Of a stretch of 64,000 bases of DNA, positions 17,738 through 25,613 are shown one piece after another (the first letter of the stretch is position 1; every line of letters begins with the position of its first letter). The notes beneath the pieces are model-generated. The model made no database searches, had not been told where the DNA came from, and saw nothing but the letters and a program-made list of their open reading frames with translations. The DNA is from Streptomyces sp. Ru62 (GTDB lineage Bacteria; Actinomycetota; Actinomycetes; Streptomycetales; Streptomycetaceae): contig NZ_PQSU01000013.1 of assembly GCF_002920615.1 (NCBI RefSeq), positions 1 to 64,000 on the forward strand, read 5' to 3'. Both the position numbers and the translations under genes were made by a program.

Positions 17738-18439
17738 TCAGCCGGCGTCGGCCTCGGCGGCGTCCGCCGGGTCCGGTCCGAACAGGTGCCGCACCGTCGA
17801 GCGGTAGTTGGCGCGGACGTGGCCGAGGGCGTGGGCGCGGGCGCGGTCGGGGTCGCCGGAGGCGATGGCTTCGTACAACTCACGGTGCTCGGTGAGGAGT
17901 TGGGGCCACTCCTCGTTCCGTCGGGTGAGCCAGCGCAGGCGGCCGTCGACCGGTTCCATAACGGAGATCAGCAGGCTGTTGCCGGCCATGGCGAGCACGC
18001 GGTCGTGGAAGCGGGTGTTGATATCCGTGATCGCCTCGGCGTCGTCCTCCTTCGTCGCCCGGGCCGCCTGGTCGAGCAGGTCCCGCAGCTCGGCCAGGGC
18101 CTCGGGGGTCGCCCGGGACGCCGCGAGACCGGCCGCGTAGACCTCAAGGGCCTCGCGCAGTTCGAAGAGTTCGCGGACGTCGGCGGGGGTGAGCCGGCGG
18201 ACGACCGTGCGGCGGGCCGACTCGAAGAGGACGAACCCCTCGGCGACCAGGGCGCGGATCGCTTCCCGCACCGGTACCCGTGAGACGCCGAGCCGCTCGG
18301 CGAGTTCCCGTTCGACGAGCCGGTCACCGGGGCCGAGCCGCCCGGCGATGATGTCCTGCCGCAAGCTCGCCAGGACGCGTTCGCGCACCGCGCCCAGGGG
18401 TTCGGTCTTCGCCCTTCCGGGGCTCGTCGTGGGGGTCAT
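17738..18439 (-). CDS. GntR family regulator, FadR/FCD type
   Basis: 233 aa. N-terminal winged helix (LRQDIIAGRLGPGDRLVERE, then ELAERLGVSRVPVREAIRAL) and a C-terminal FCD ligand domain with the metal-site pattern Asp/His: DINTRFHDRVLAMAGN and a later HRELYEAIASGD. It is divergent from the NCS1 permease gene and a perfect palindrome lies between them, so it probably represses the permease-racemase pair and responds to its substrate (allantoin, hydantoin or another nucleobase-like compound). Confidence 0.93.
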   Translation of the reverse strand: MTPTTSPGRAKTEPLGAVRERVLASLRQDIIAGRLGPGDRLVERELAERLGVSRVPVREAIRALVAEGFVLFESARRTVVRRLTPADVRELFELREALEVYAAGLAASRATPEALAELRDLLDQAARATKEDDAEAITDINTRFHDRVLAMAGNSLLISVMEPVDGRLRWLTRRNEEWPQLLTEHRELYEAIASGDPDRARAHALGHVRANYRSTVRHLFGPDPADAAEADAG

Positions 18440-18530
18440 GGCCCCATCTTCGCCGAAACCGGGGGACTTTTACGGGGCCGTAACGGCGACGACATCGGTC
18501 CGAACGCTTGACGGCGGGACCATGACGGCA

Positions 18531-18546
18531 GTTTGGTATACCAAAC
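18531..18546. promoter_or_regulatory. GntR operator palindrome
   Basis: GTTTGGTATACCAAAC is a perfect 16-bp palindrome in the 167-bp divergent region, containing the TGGTATACCA core typical of FadR-subfamily GntR sites. It lies 60 bp upstream of the permease start and 92 bp from the regulator start, and is the only AT-rich spot in the gap. Confidence 0.75.
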
Positions 18547-18606
18547 GCGCTCGCCCGGCACTCAAGGAGAGCCGCCGTCCTCCGTCCCCTCGCCCATGGA
18601 GGCCCC

Positions 18607-20064
18607 GTGTCCCTGGCCGACCGCGCCGCAGCCACCGGCGCTCCCGCGTTCGTCCCCGATCCCCGCCTCGTCAACGAGGACCTCGCTCCCGCGAAGCAGC
18701 GGAACTGGAAGGTCTTCGACCTGTTCGCCATGTGGATGTCCGACGTCCACAACCTCGGCAACTACACCTTCGCCGCCGGCCTGCTGGTCCTCGGCATGAA
18801 CGTCTGGCAGGTCTTCACCGCCCTCCTCGTCGGCTTCGTGCTGATCTACGCCGGCATGAACCGCATGGGACGGATCGGCCAGCGGCACGGCGTGCCGTTC
18901 CCGGTCGTCAGCCGGATCAGCTTCGGTGTCTGGGGCGCCAACATCCCGGCGCTGATCAGGGCCGTGATCGCCATCATGTGGTACGGCATCCAGACCTATC
19001 TGGCCTCCGTCGCCGTGAATGTGATGCTGCTGGCGGCCTGGCCGGGCCTGGAGTCGCTGACGCACCACTCGTTCCTCGGCCTGGACGCGCTCGGCTGGAT
19101 CTCCTTCGTCTCGCTCTGGCTCCTCCAGGCGCTGATCATCAGCCGGGGCATGGAGTCGGTGCGGAAGTTCCAGGACTTCTGCGGTCCGGCCATCTGGCTG
19201 GTGATGATCGCGCTGGCGCTGTGGGTCCTGGCCAAGGCCCACTGGAGCATCTCGCTGACCTCCACCCCGCATCCGGTCTCCGTCGGCGAGCAGTGGCGCC
19301 AGTGGTTCGGCGCGATCGGGCTCATCCTCGCCACATACGGCACGCTGATGCTCAACTTCTGCGACTTCTCCCGCTTCGCGCCCGACGACCGGACCGTCCG
19401 GCGCGGCAACTTCTGGGGGCTCCCCATCAACTCCACCGCGTTCGTGGTGGTCTCGGTGATCGTCACGGCGGGCTCGCTGGAGGCGTTCGGGCAGGCCGTC
19501 ACCGACCCGGCCGAGCTGGTCGCCAAGGTGGGCAACACCTGGGTGCTCGTCATCGGTGCGCTGACCTTCGCCATCGCCACCATGGGCGTCAACATCGTCG
19601 CCAACTTCGTCTCACCGGCGTACGACCTCGCCAACGTCTGGCCGCAGAAGATCACCTTCAGGGTCGGCGGCATGATCAGCACGGTGGCGGCCCTGGTGGT
19701 CACCCCGTGGAACCTCTTCTCCAACCCGACCGTCGTCAACTACTTCCTCGGCGGACTCGGCGCCTTCCTGGGCCCCCTGTTCGGCGTGATCATGGTCGAC
19801 TACTACTGGGTCAAGCGTGGCCGGATCGACGTCGACGCGCTGTTCGACGCCCGGCCCGGCACCACCTACCACTACCGCAAGGGGGTCAACCCCAAGGCGC
19901 TGTGGGCGTTCCTGCCGGCCGCCGCGGTCGCCGCCGTCCTCGCGCTCGTGCACAGCTTCAGTGACGTCTCCCCCTACTCCTGGTTCATCGGCACGGCCCT
20001 CGCCGCGGGCGTGTACGCGGCACTGTGCCGCCGGGAACGCGCGACGGCGGGGCAGGAGGGCTGA
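18607..20064 (+). CDS. NCS1 family nucleobase/allantoin/hydantoin permease
   Basis: 485 aa from GTG 18607, GGAGG just upstream. A polytopic membrane symporter of the nucleobase:cation symporter-1 family: N-terminal LVNEDLAPAKQRNWKVFDLF, TM1 with MWMSDVHNLGNYTFAAGLL, then the conserved VPFPVVSRISFGVWGANIPA and, late in the protein, a GVIMVDYYWVKRGRIDVDAL loop. About twelve helices are visible. It imports purines, pyrimidines, allantoin or hydantoins with Na+ or H+. The racemase-like gene begins 5 bp after its stop. Confidence 0.93.
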   Translation: MSLADRAAATGAPAFVPDPRLVNEDLAPAKQRNWKVFDLFAMWMSDVHNLGNYTFAAGLLVLGMNVWQVFTALLVGFVLIYAGMNRMGRIGQRHGVPFPVVSRISFGVWGANIPALIRAVIAIMWYGIQTYLASVAVNVMLLAAWPGLESLTHHSFLGLDALGWISFVSLWLLQALIISRGMESVRKFQDFCGPAIWLVMIALALWVLAKAHWSISLTSTPHPVSVGEQWRQWFGAIGLILATYGTLMLNFCDFSRFAPDDRTVRRGNFWGLPINSTAFVVVSVIVTAGSLEAFGQAVTDPAELVAKVGNTWVLVIGALTFAIATMGVNIVANFVSPAYDLANVWPQKITFRVGGMISTVAALVVTPWNLFSNPTVVNYFLGGLGAFLGPLFGVIMVDYYWVKRGRIDVDALFDARPGTTYHYRKGVNPKALWAFLPAAAVAAVLALVHSFSDVSPYSWFIGTALAAGVYAALCRRERATAGQEG

Positions 20065-20069
20065 CGGAC

Positions 20070-20792
20070 GTGCGGATCATCGTCACCAACTGCAACACCA
20101 CACGGGAGATGACAGAGGAGATCGTCCGAGGTGCCCGCGCCGCGGCGGCTCCGGGCACCACGGTGGCCGGGCTGACACCGGCCTGGGGCCCCGAGTCCGC
20201 CGAGGGCTGGCTGGACAGCTATCTGTCCGCCGCCGCCGTCCTCGACGCGCTGCGGACGTACGACGGTCCCGCCTACGACGCGGTCGTGCTCGCCGGATTC
20301 GGGGAGCACGGGCGCGAAGGCGTACGGGAGTTGGTGGACGTACCGGTCGTGGACATCACCGAGGCCGCGGCCCACCTCGCCTGCCTCCTCGGGCGTCGCT
20401 ACGGCGTCGTCACCACCCTCGACCGGTCCTGCGGCCTGATCGAGGACAGCCTGGAGACGGCGGGCGTGGCGCGCAACTGTGCCGCCGTCGTCGGCACCGG
20501 CCTCGGTGTGCTCGACCTCGCCCAGGATCCGGCCCGTACCGAGTCGGCGTTCCTGGCCGCCGCCGAACGCGCCCGGGAGGCCGGCGCCGAGGTCCTGGTC
20601 CTGGGCTGCGCCGGGATGACGGGGCTGCAACGGGCGGTGGGGGAGAAGCTCGGGCTGCCGGTCGTCGACGGTGTCGGGGCGGCCGTCAGACTCGCGGAGT
20701 CGCTGGTGGGTCTGGGACTGACGACGAGCCGGGCGGGCGGTTACGCACGGCCGCTGCCCAAGGGGAGGGCGTGGGGGCGGTTGGCGAGGTGA
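20070..20792 (+). CDS. Asp/Glu/hydantoin racemase superfamily enzyme with single catalytic Cys
   Basis: 240 aa from GTG 20070, with AGGAGG 10 nt upstream and 5 bp after the permease stop. It opens RIIVTNCNTT and has the two-domain racemase fold of allantoin and hydantoin racemases. The second catalytic cysteine is present (Cys180 in VLGCAGM), but the first is Gly76 (LAGFGEHG instead of a CFGDPG-type site). Racemases need both; arylmalonate decarboxylase is a known relative with Gly and Cys at these positions. The operon with a nucleobase-type permease suggests a hydantoin or ureide substrate; whether it racemises, isomerises or decarboxylates is open. Confidence 0.85.
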   Translation: MRIIVTNCNTTREMTEEIVRGARAAAAPGTTVAGLTPAWGPESAEGWLDSYLSAAAVLDALRTYDGPAYDAVVLAGFGEHGREGVRELVDVPVVDITEAAAHLACLLGRRYGVVTTLDRSCGLIEDSLETAGVARNCAAVVGTGLGVLDLAQDPARTESAFLAAAERAREAGAEVLVLGCAGMTGLQRAVGEKLGLPVVDGVGAAVRLAESLVGLGLTTSRAGGYARPLPKGRAWGRLAR

Positions 20793-20895
20793 AACCGGCA
20801 TCCACGGGTCCCGGGGCGCCCCCCACCGGACGTGACGGACGCCGGACGCCGGACGTCGAACGCGGCGCCGGGGAACGGCGACCGCGGACGTCACG

Positions 20896-21071
20896 GACGC
20901 CGGGCGCGGCGCCGGGGAACGGGCACCGCGCACCTCATGGACACCGGACGCGGTGTCAGGGAACGGGGATCGCGGACGTCATGGACGCCGGGCGCGGCGC
21001 CGGGGAACGGGCACCGCGCACCTCATGGACACCGGACGCGGTGTCAGCGAACGGGGATCGCGCACCTCATG
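20896..21071. repeat. 44-bp tandem repeat organised as an 88-bp dimer, 2 x 2 copies
   Basis: Units lie at 20896-20939, 20940-20983, 20984-21027 and 21028-21071. Units 1 and 3 are identical; units 2 and 4 differ at 3 positions; odd and even units differ from each other at about ten positions. A more diverged copy precedes from about 20846. The last unit covers the stop codon of the opposite-strand GNAT gene. The 44-bp period rotates the frame, so it is not coding. Confidence 0.9.
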
Positions 21072-21522
21072 GACGCCAGACGTACCTGACGTCCGGCTCC
21101 CGCTCCTCGTTCCCGCTGCCGTCCGTGTACTCGACGGCGACGAAACCGTGCCGCTCGTAGAAGCGGTGGGCGGGCTTGTTGACCTGGAAGGTCCACAGGC
21201 TGAGGCCCCGGGGACCGCGTTCCTTGGCCAGCGCGACGAACCGGTCCCCGATGCCCCGCCCCCGCCACCGAGGGTCCAGGTACAGCTGGGACAGCGACTC
21301 CCCGTCCAGGACCATCAGGCCGACCACTCCGGCCCCGGCGGCCTCGGCCACCCAGGTCTCCCGCAGTGGCACCACGACGTCCCGGATGTAGTCCCGGACC
21401 TCGTCGTCGGTGTGCGCGCGGACGACCGTCGGCAGCGCGGCGTCGAAAGAGCGCAGATAGACGTCGGCGGCGGCGCGGGCGTCCGCCGCGACGGCGCGGC
21501 GGAGGACGACCGCTTCCGTCAC
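21067..21522 (-). CDS. GNAT family N-acetyltransferase
   Basis: 151 aa from GTG 21522, whose first bases overlap the RidA stop (GTGA), so translation is probably coupled. GNAT motif A is SQLYLDPRWRGRGIGDRFV, with the acetyl-CoA pyrophosphate loop RGRGIG, and motif B is LWTFQVNKPAHRFYERHGF. Substrate unknown. The end of the gene is fused to the last unit of a 44-bp repeat array. Confidence 0.9.
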   Translation of the reverse strand: MTEAVVLRRAVAADARAAADVYLRSFDAALPTVVRAHTDDEVRDYIRDVVVPLRETWVAEAAGAGVVGLMVLDGESLSQLYLDPRWRGRGIGDRFVALAKERGPRGLSLWTFQVNKPAHRFYERHGFVAVEYTDGSGNEEREPDVRYVWRP

Positions 21523-21938
21523 AGGCCGTCTCCCGCCCGCTCCGGCACCACGGCGGTGGCCGTGATCTCCACCAGCTGCCCGGTGTAGCCGAGGCAGGCC
21601 ACGCCGAGCAGGGTGGAGGAGTGCGGGCCCGTGCTCAGTCCCGAGGACTCCACCACCTCCCACACCGCGGACAGCACCGAGGGCTCACTGCTCACGACGT
21701 ACACGTCCGTCGACAGCACGTGCTCCAGGTCGCTGCCGACGACACGGAGTTGTTCCCGGAGGTTGGCGATCACCTGCTCGGCCTGCCGTACCGGGTCCCC
21801 GGGGCCGACGATCTCCCCCCGCTCGTCGAGCGGCACGGCCCCGGCGAGGAACGCGAGCTTCGTGCCGGCCTCGACGACGGAGGCGTGGGAGTAGGTGGGC
21901 GGAGGGAAGAGGGCGGGGGCGGTGACGCGCCGGATCAC
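21519..21938 (-). CDS. RidA family protein
   Basis: 139 aa from GTG 21938, with GAGGAG 9 nt upstream; the longer open frame lacks such a site. RidA/YjgF/Rid fold: ASVVEAGTKLAFLAGAVPLD near the start, then VIANLREQLRVVGSDLEHVL and LGVACLGYTGQLVEITATA. RidA proteins hydrolyse reactive enamine/imine intermediates; the Arg that binds substrate in true RidA is not seen in the usual spot, so this may be another Rid subgroup. Coupled to the following GNAT gene. Confidence 0.85.
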   Translation of the reverse strand: MIRRVTAPALFPPPTYSHASVVEAGTKLAFLAGAVPLDERGEIVGPGDPVRQAEQVIANLREQLRVVGSDLEHVLSTDVYVVSSEPSVLSAVWEVVESSGLSTGPHSSTLLGVACLGYTGQLVEITATAVVPERAGDGL

Positions 21939-22082
21939 GGGAAGCAGCTCCTCGAACGGCAATGAACGACAACGGTCGGCGGGCAACTTCCCGATGATCG
22001 GACCTCCTCGGCCCCGCCCGCATCCCAATTACGCGGGCGTCCAGGCACCTCCACCTCCTACGCCAGGGCCCACCACGCCCCC

Positions 22083-22314
22083 CCACCCGCCTCACCGAAA
22101 CCGCCGGCGCCCTGGCCACGGCCGCCATCCAGTCCGCCCACGCCGTCCTCGCGGCCCGCGGCGCATGGGTGACCAACGACAAGCGCCTCCTGGGGCGGGC
22201 GGGACTGCGGGGGATCGACGCGGTCGTGGGCGCGCTGCGGGCCGAGCCCGGCGCCCTGGCCGATGCGCTGCCCGGCGGCCGAGGAGATCATCAGCGGGGC
22301 GTTGCGTTCATAAA
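22083..22314 (+). pseudogene. Truncated 3' remnant, probably of a nucleotidyltransferase-like gene
   Basis: The + strand encodes LTETAGALATAAIQSAHAVL, then GAWVTNDKRLLGRAGLRGID and VVGALRAEPGALADAL. After about 22270 the frame must shift once to continue as AAEEIISGALRS and reach a stop near 22314. It lacks a start and upstream domains. The amphipathic helices resemble the C-terminal region of actinobacterial nucleotidyltransferase-domain proteins (from memory). A C-run near 22075 may hide another frame change. Confidence 0.5.
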
Positions 22315-22455
22315 GAAACCTCGCACCCGGCACCTTTCACCTGCCGGAAACGTGCGCGCACCGTTCGCGCGGGGAACGCGATCTACCGTGGAGGTACCTC
22401 CAACGGCCACCGTCGTCCGAAGGCCCACCCCCGCCCTCGTATCAACAGGAGCCCC

Positions 22456-24300
22456 GTGTCGCGGCGTGCTGTACCCCTCTGGCTCGCTCATGCCTTCCGT
22501 GCCCAGCGCGGTCCCGTTCCCTGGAGTGCCGTGTGCCGGGGAGCGCTCGCCGCCGGGCCGTTGCTGCTGGCCGGGATGCTCGGCGGGCAGACGGCCTCCG
22601 GTGTGCTCGCCGCCATCGGTGCGATGCTCGCCGGCATCAACGACCGGCCCGGCAGCCGGCGCGCGTCCGTGAAGCGGCTCGGGGTGCCCGCACTGGCCGG
22701 GGCACTGGGGCTGTTCCTCGGCACGTACGCCGGGCAGGGACTGGCCGCCGTACCGCTGACCCTGACGCTCACCGCGCTGGGGCTGGTCGCCGGCGGCATC
22801 AGCGCGGTGGGGCCCGTGGCCTCCGCCGCCGGCACGCAGCTGCTCGTCGCCGCGGCCATCGGCGCCGGGATGCCCGCGGCCGAGAGCGGCTGGCAGCGGG
22901 CCCTGGCCTTCCTGGCCGGCGCCGGCTGGCTGCTCGCGCTGCGGCTCGCCCTGCCCACCCCCGGTTCGATCGCCGGTGACTTCCGGTTCGACGGTGAGCG
23001 GGAAGCGGTCGCCGATGTGTACGACGCCATCGCCGCGCTCGTCGACGCCGTGGGCGGGGAGCACGCCACCGCCCGGCGGGCCGCGCTGACCGCCGCGCTC
23101 GACCACGCCCAGGACGCCCTCGCCGGACCCCGGCTGCGCCGGTACGCCGGCTGCGCCGCCGAGCGCCGGCTGCACGCCCGGTTCGCGGCGGCGCTCCCCC
23201 TGGCCGAGGCCGCGACCGCCCTGTACTGGGCGGGAGAAGCCGTACCCGCGCGGGCGGCGGAGGGTCCCCGGCGGCTCGCCGCCGCCGTCCGCGGCAACAC
23301 CGGCACCGGCCCGCTGCCCGCGCCGCACCGGTCGGCCCCCGCCCTGCGCGCCCTGGACGACGCCCTGCTGCGCGCCGCCGACGCCTTCGACCGGGGCGAG
23401 GGCGCCCACCGCGGGCTGCTCGGCCGCCGCCGCGGCTTCCGGCACGCCCTGCGGGCCGCGCTGGGCACCGGCGGGCGCGAGTACGGGCTGCGCGTCGCCC
23501 TCTGCTTCGGCGCCAGCGCCGCCATCGCCCAGGCCCTGCACCACGCCCGCTGGTACGGACAGCACGAGCACTGGTACTGGCTGCCCGCCACCGCCGTCTT
23601 CCTCGTCAAGCCCGACCTCGGTCCGCTCGCCTCACGGGTGCTGTGCCGGGCCGCCGGGACCGTGCTCGGCGCCCTGGTGTTCGCCGGCCTCGCCGCGCTG
23701 CTGCCCCGGCCGGCCGGGCTGGTCGCGCTGGTGGCGGTCTGCGGCGCGGTCATTCCGGTCGCCACCCGGCACTTCGCGGCGCTCACCGCCGTCGTCACCG
23801 TCCTCGTGCTCGCCCTGATCATGGCGGGCGGGGAGCCGCAGGCCTCGGTCAGCCGGATCGGCGAGACGCTGCTGGCCTGTGCGCTCGTGCTGGTCGTGGG
23901 ACATCTGCCGATGCCGGGGGAGCGGGGCGGCGGGGTACGGGCCCGGCTCGCGGCGGCCGGCAGCGCCGCCGACGCCTATCTCCTGCACGTCCTCGGTGAG
24001 TGCGGCGACCGCGCCGAGCGGTGGGCGCTGCGCCGGGAGGCCTACCGGACCCTCGCCGAGGCCCGGACCGCCATCGCCCTCGCCGCCGCCGAACTGCCCG
24101 CCCTCGCCCGGCACACCGAGGGAACGGACGCCGTCGCCGAGGTGCTGGAACGGCTCGTGGACACGACCACGGCCTGCGCCGTGCACCTCGACGAGACCGG
24201 CCGGCTCACCCCCCGACACCTCCGCCGCCTCCGGGAGGCGCTGGGGGAGCTGGAACGGCGGGGCATGCGGGTGCCGGTGAGCGAGGCGGCTGCCGCATAG
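22456..24300 (+). CDS. FUSC family (fusaric acid resistance-like) membrane protein
   Basis: 614 aa from GTG 22456, AGGAG 4 nt upstream. Two blocks of membrane helices, about residues 20-170 and 340-490, separated by a soluble helical domain, and a helical C-terminal domain: the YccS/FUSC architecture. The second block opens with YGQHEHWYWLPATAVFLVKP, the conserved FUSC entry segment, and SRVLCRAAGTVLGALVFAGL. Such proteins are thought to export aromatic acids or act in stress efflux. Monocistronic by position, downstream of a pseudogene remnant. Confidence 0.88.
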   Translation: MSRRAVPLWLAHAFRAQRGPVPWSAVCRGALAAGPLLLAGMLGGQTASGVLAAIGAMLAGINDRPGSRRASVKRLGVPALAGALGLFLGTYAGQGLAAVPLTLTLTALGLVAGGISAVGPVASAAGTQLLVAAAIGAGMPAAESGWQRALAFLAGAGWLLALRLALPTPGSIAGDFRFDGEREAVADVYDAIAALVDAVGGEHATARRAALTAALDHAQDALAGPRLRRYAGCAAERRLHARFAAALPLAEAATALYWAGEAVPARAAEGPRRLAAAVRGNTGTGPLPAPHRSAPALRALDDALLRAADAFDRGEGAHRGLLGRRRGFRHALRAALGTGGREYGLRVALCFGASAAIAQALHHARWYGQHEHWYWLPATAVFLVKPDLGPLASRVLCRAAGTVLGALVFAGLAALLPRPAGLVALVAVCGAVIPVATRHFAALTAVVTVLVLALIMAGGEPQASVSRIGETLLACALVLVVGHLPMPGERGGGVRARLAAAGSAADAYLLHVLGECGDRAERWALRREAYRTLAEARTAIALAAAELPALARHTEGTDAVAEVLERLVDTTTACAVHLDETGRLTPRHLRRLREALGELERRGMRVPVSEAAAA

Positions 24301-24302
24301 CC

Positions 24303-24500
24303 GTATCCGCCGGGCTGGTGAGCGGCGGTTGCGGGTGAGTGGGCCGTGTCGGTGAGTGGCGGCTGCGGGTGAGTGGTGTGCGCCGGGCTGGTGATGTGGC
24401 GGTTGCCGGTCAGCTGTGTCTGCCGGGCTGGTGATGTGGCGGCTGCCGGTCAGCGCTATCCGCCCGGCCGGCAACGCGGCGGCTGCCGGTCCCCGCGCAC
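24303..24500. repeat. 40-bp tandem repeat, about 5 copies
   Basis: Units begin near 24303, 24343, 24381, 24421 and 24461; the last three are spaced exactly 40 bp. A typical unit reads CCGGGCTGGTGATGTGGCGG then CTGCCGGTCAG. The array fills the space between the FUSC stop and the convergent endonuclease-fold gene and has no coding frame. Confidence 0.85.
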
Positions 24501-24526
24501 CGGCAGCAGCGAGGCCGCCCGGTCGG

Positions 24527-25477
24527 CTAGGCCACCCGTATCCACACCGGCGCGTGGTCCGAGCCGGGGGTGTTCCGGCGATCCGCCGGGTCCTGGCCGA
24601 TCGACGGCAGGTGGGGTGGTGGCTCGGTGGGCAGGCCGGTGCCCGCCTTCGTCACCCGGTGGGCCAGATGGTGGCTGACCAGGACGTGGTCGATCAGCTC
24701 GCGGCGCCCGGAGTCGATCCGCGAGTAGCGGCGGTCGGCCGGTATCAGCGGGGCCACGTCCCACAGCCGTACCGCGTCGCCCTGGTCCGGGTGGTCGTAC
24801 CCGGGGGTGCCGATCTCGGAGCCGGGCGGGCCGAGCAGGAGCTGTGTGGTGGCGGCGAGCACCTCGTCGTTGAGGTCACCGAGCACGGCCACGTCCCGGG
24901 CCCGGCCCTCACCCGCCAGCAGCTCGTCCGCGAGGGCCCGCAGGGCCGTGGCCTCGGCGGTACGGCGGTAGAGGGCGTACGCCCCGTAGCGGGCCCGTTC
25001 GCCCTCGTCGTGGGGGAGGAAACGGTTCCCGGGATAGCTGAGCAGCTTGGACTTCAGGTGCGCGACCGCCACGGTCAGCTCACCCGCCCCGGTGTCCGTC
25101 GCCACCGCCAGGAACCCCCGGCCGGCCGCCGCCTCCGTCGCACCGGAGTCGTCCGACTGCACCGGGCGCAGCGGCGCCGGGAAACCGGCCGTGTCGGCGA
25201 CCACACGCAGCTCGGTACGGCTGAGGAAACCGACCCGTATGCCGCGCCCGTCGGGATGCGCGGACAGGGCCGTGTACCAGTCGCCGCCCAGCAGACCGGT
25301 CAGGTCGGCGAGCGCGTCCGGGTCGCCGACCTCCTGGACGCCGAGCAGTAGCGGGTCGAGTGCGGTGATCACGCTCGCGAGCGCGGCGAGTTTCGCCTCG
25401 TAGGCGGCCTTGTCGTGCGGGCCGTACGGGCCACCGGGGCGGTAGAGGTTCTCCAGGTTCCAGGTGCCGAGGAGCAT
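24527..25477 (-). CDS. Endonuclease/exonuclease/phosphatase family protein
   Basis: 316 aa from ATG 25477, with AAAGGAG 7 nt upstream. Residues 1-12 (LLGTWNLENLYR) and LLGVQEVGDPDAL hold the Asn and Glu of the EEP metal site; VAHLKSK, LGDLNDEV and the final GSDHAPVWIRV supply the remaining conserved His/Asp residues. EEP enzymes cleave phosphodiesters in nucleic acids, lipids or small molecules. No signal peptide is seen, so it is probably cytosolic; the substrate is not evident. Confidence 0.9.
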   Translation of the reverse strand: MLLGTWNLENLYRPGGPYGPHDKAAYEAKLAALASVITALDPLLLGVQEVGDPDALADLTGLLGGDWYTALSAHPDGRGIRVGFLSRTELRVVADTAGFPAPLRPVQSDDSGATEAAAGRGFLAVATDTGAGELTVAVAHLKSKLLSYPGNRFLPHDEGERARYGAYALYRRTAEATALRALADELLAGEGRARDVAVLGDLNDEVLAATTQLLLGPPGSEIGTPGYDHPDQGDAVRLWDVAPLIPADRRYSRIDSGRRELIDHVLVSHHLAHRVTKAGTGLPTEPPPHLPSIGQDPADRRNTPGSDHAPVWIRVA

Positions 25478-25613
25478 GCCGGGCTCCTTTCGAGGGCCGC
25501 GGACGGGCCCTGATGAGGCAAGGGTGCTCGCCCTGGCCGCCACACGCGAGGGCGGTGACCCGGATGCGTGGTTCGGCTCACATCGCGGTACGACAGGGCC
25601 GTACGGTGGACCC

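Noticed and set aside
20832..21089. Small plus-strand frame through the 44-bp repeats
   Set aside because: The 44-bp unit rotates the reading frame, and there is no ribosome binding site.
12568..24500. Tandem arrays as CRISPR
   Set aside because: Units are directly adjacent with no unique spacers of constant length and no cas genes nearby.
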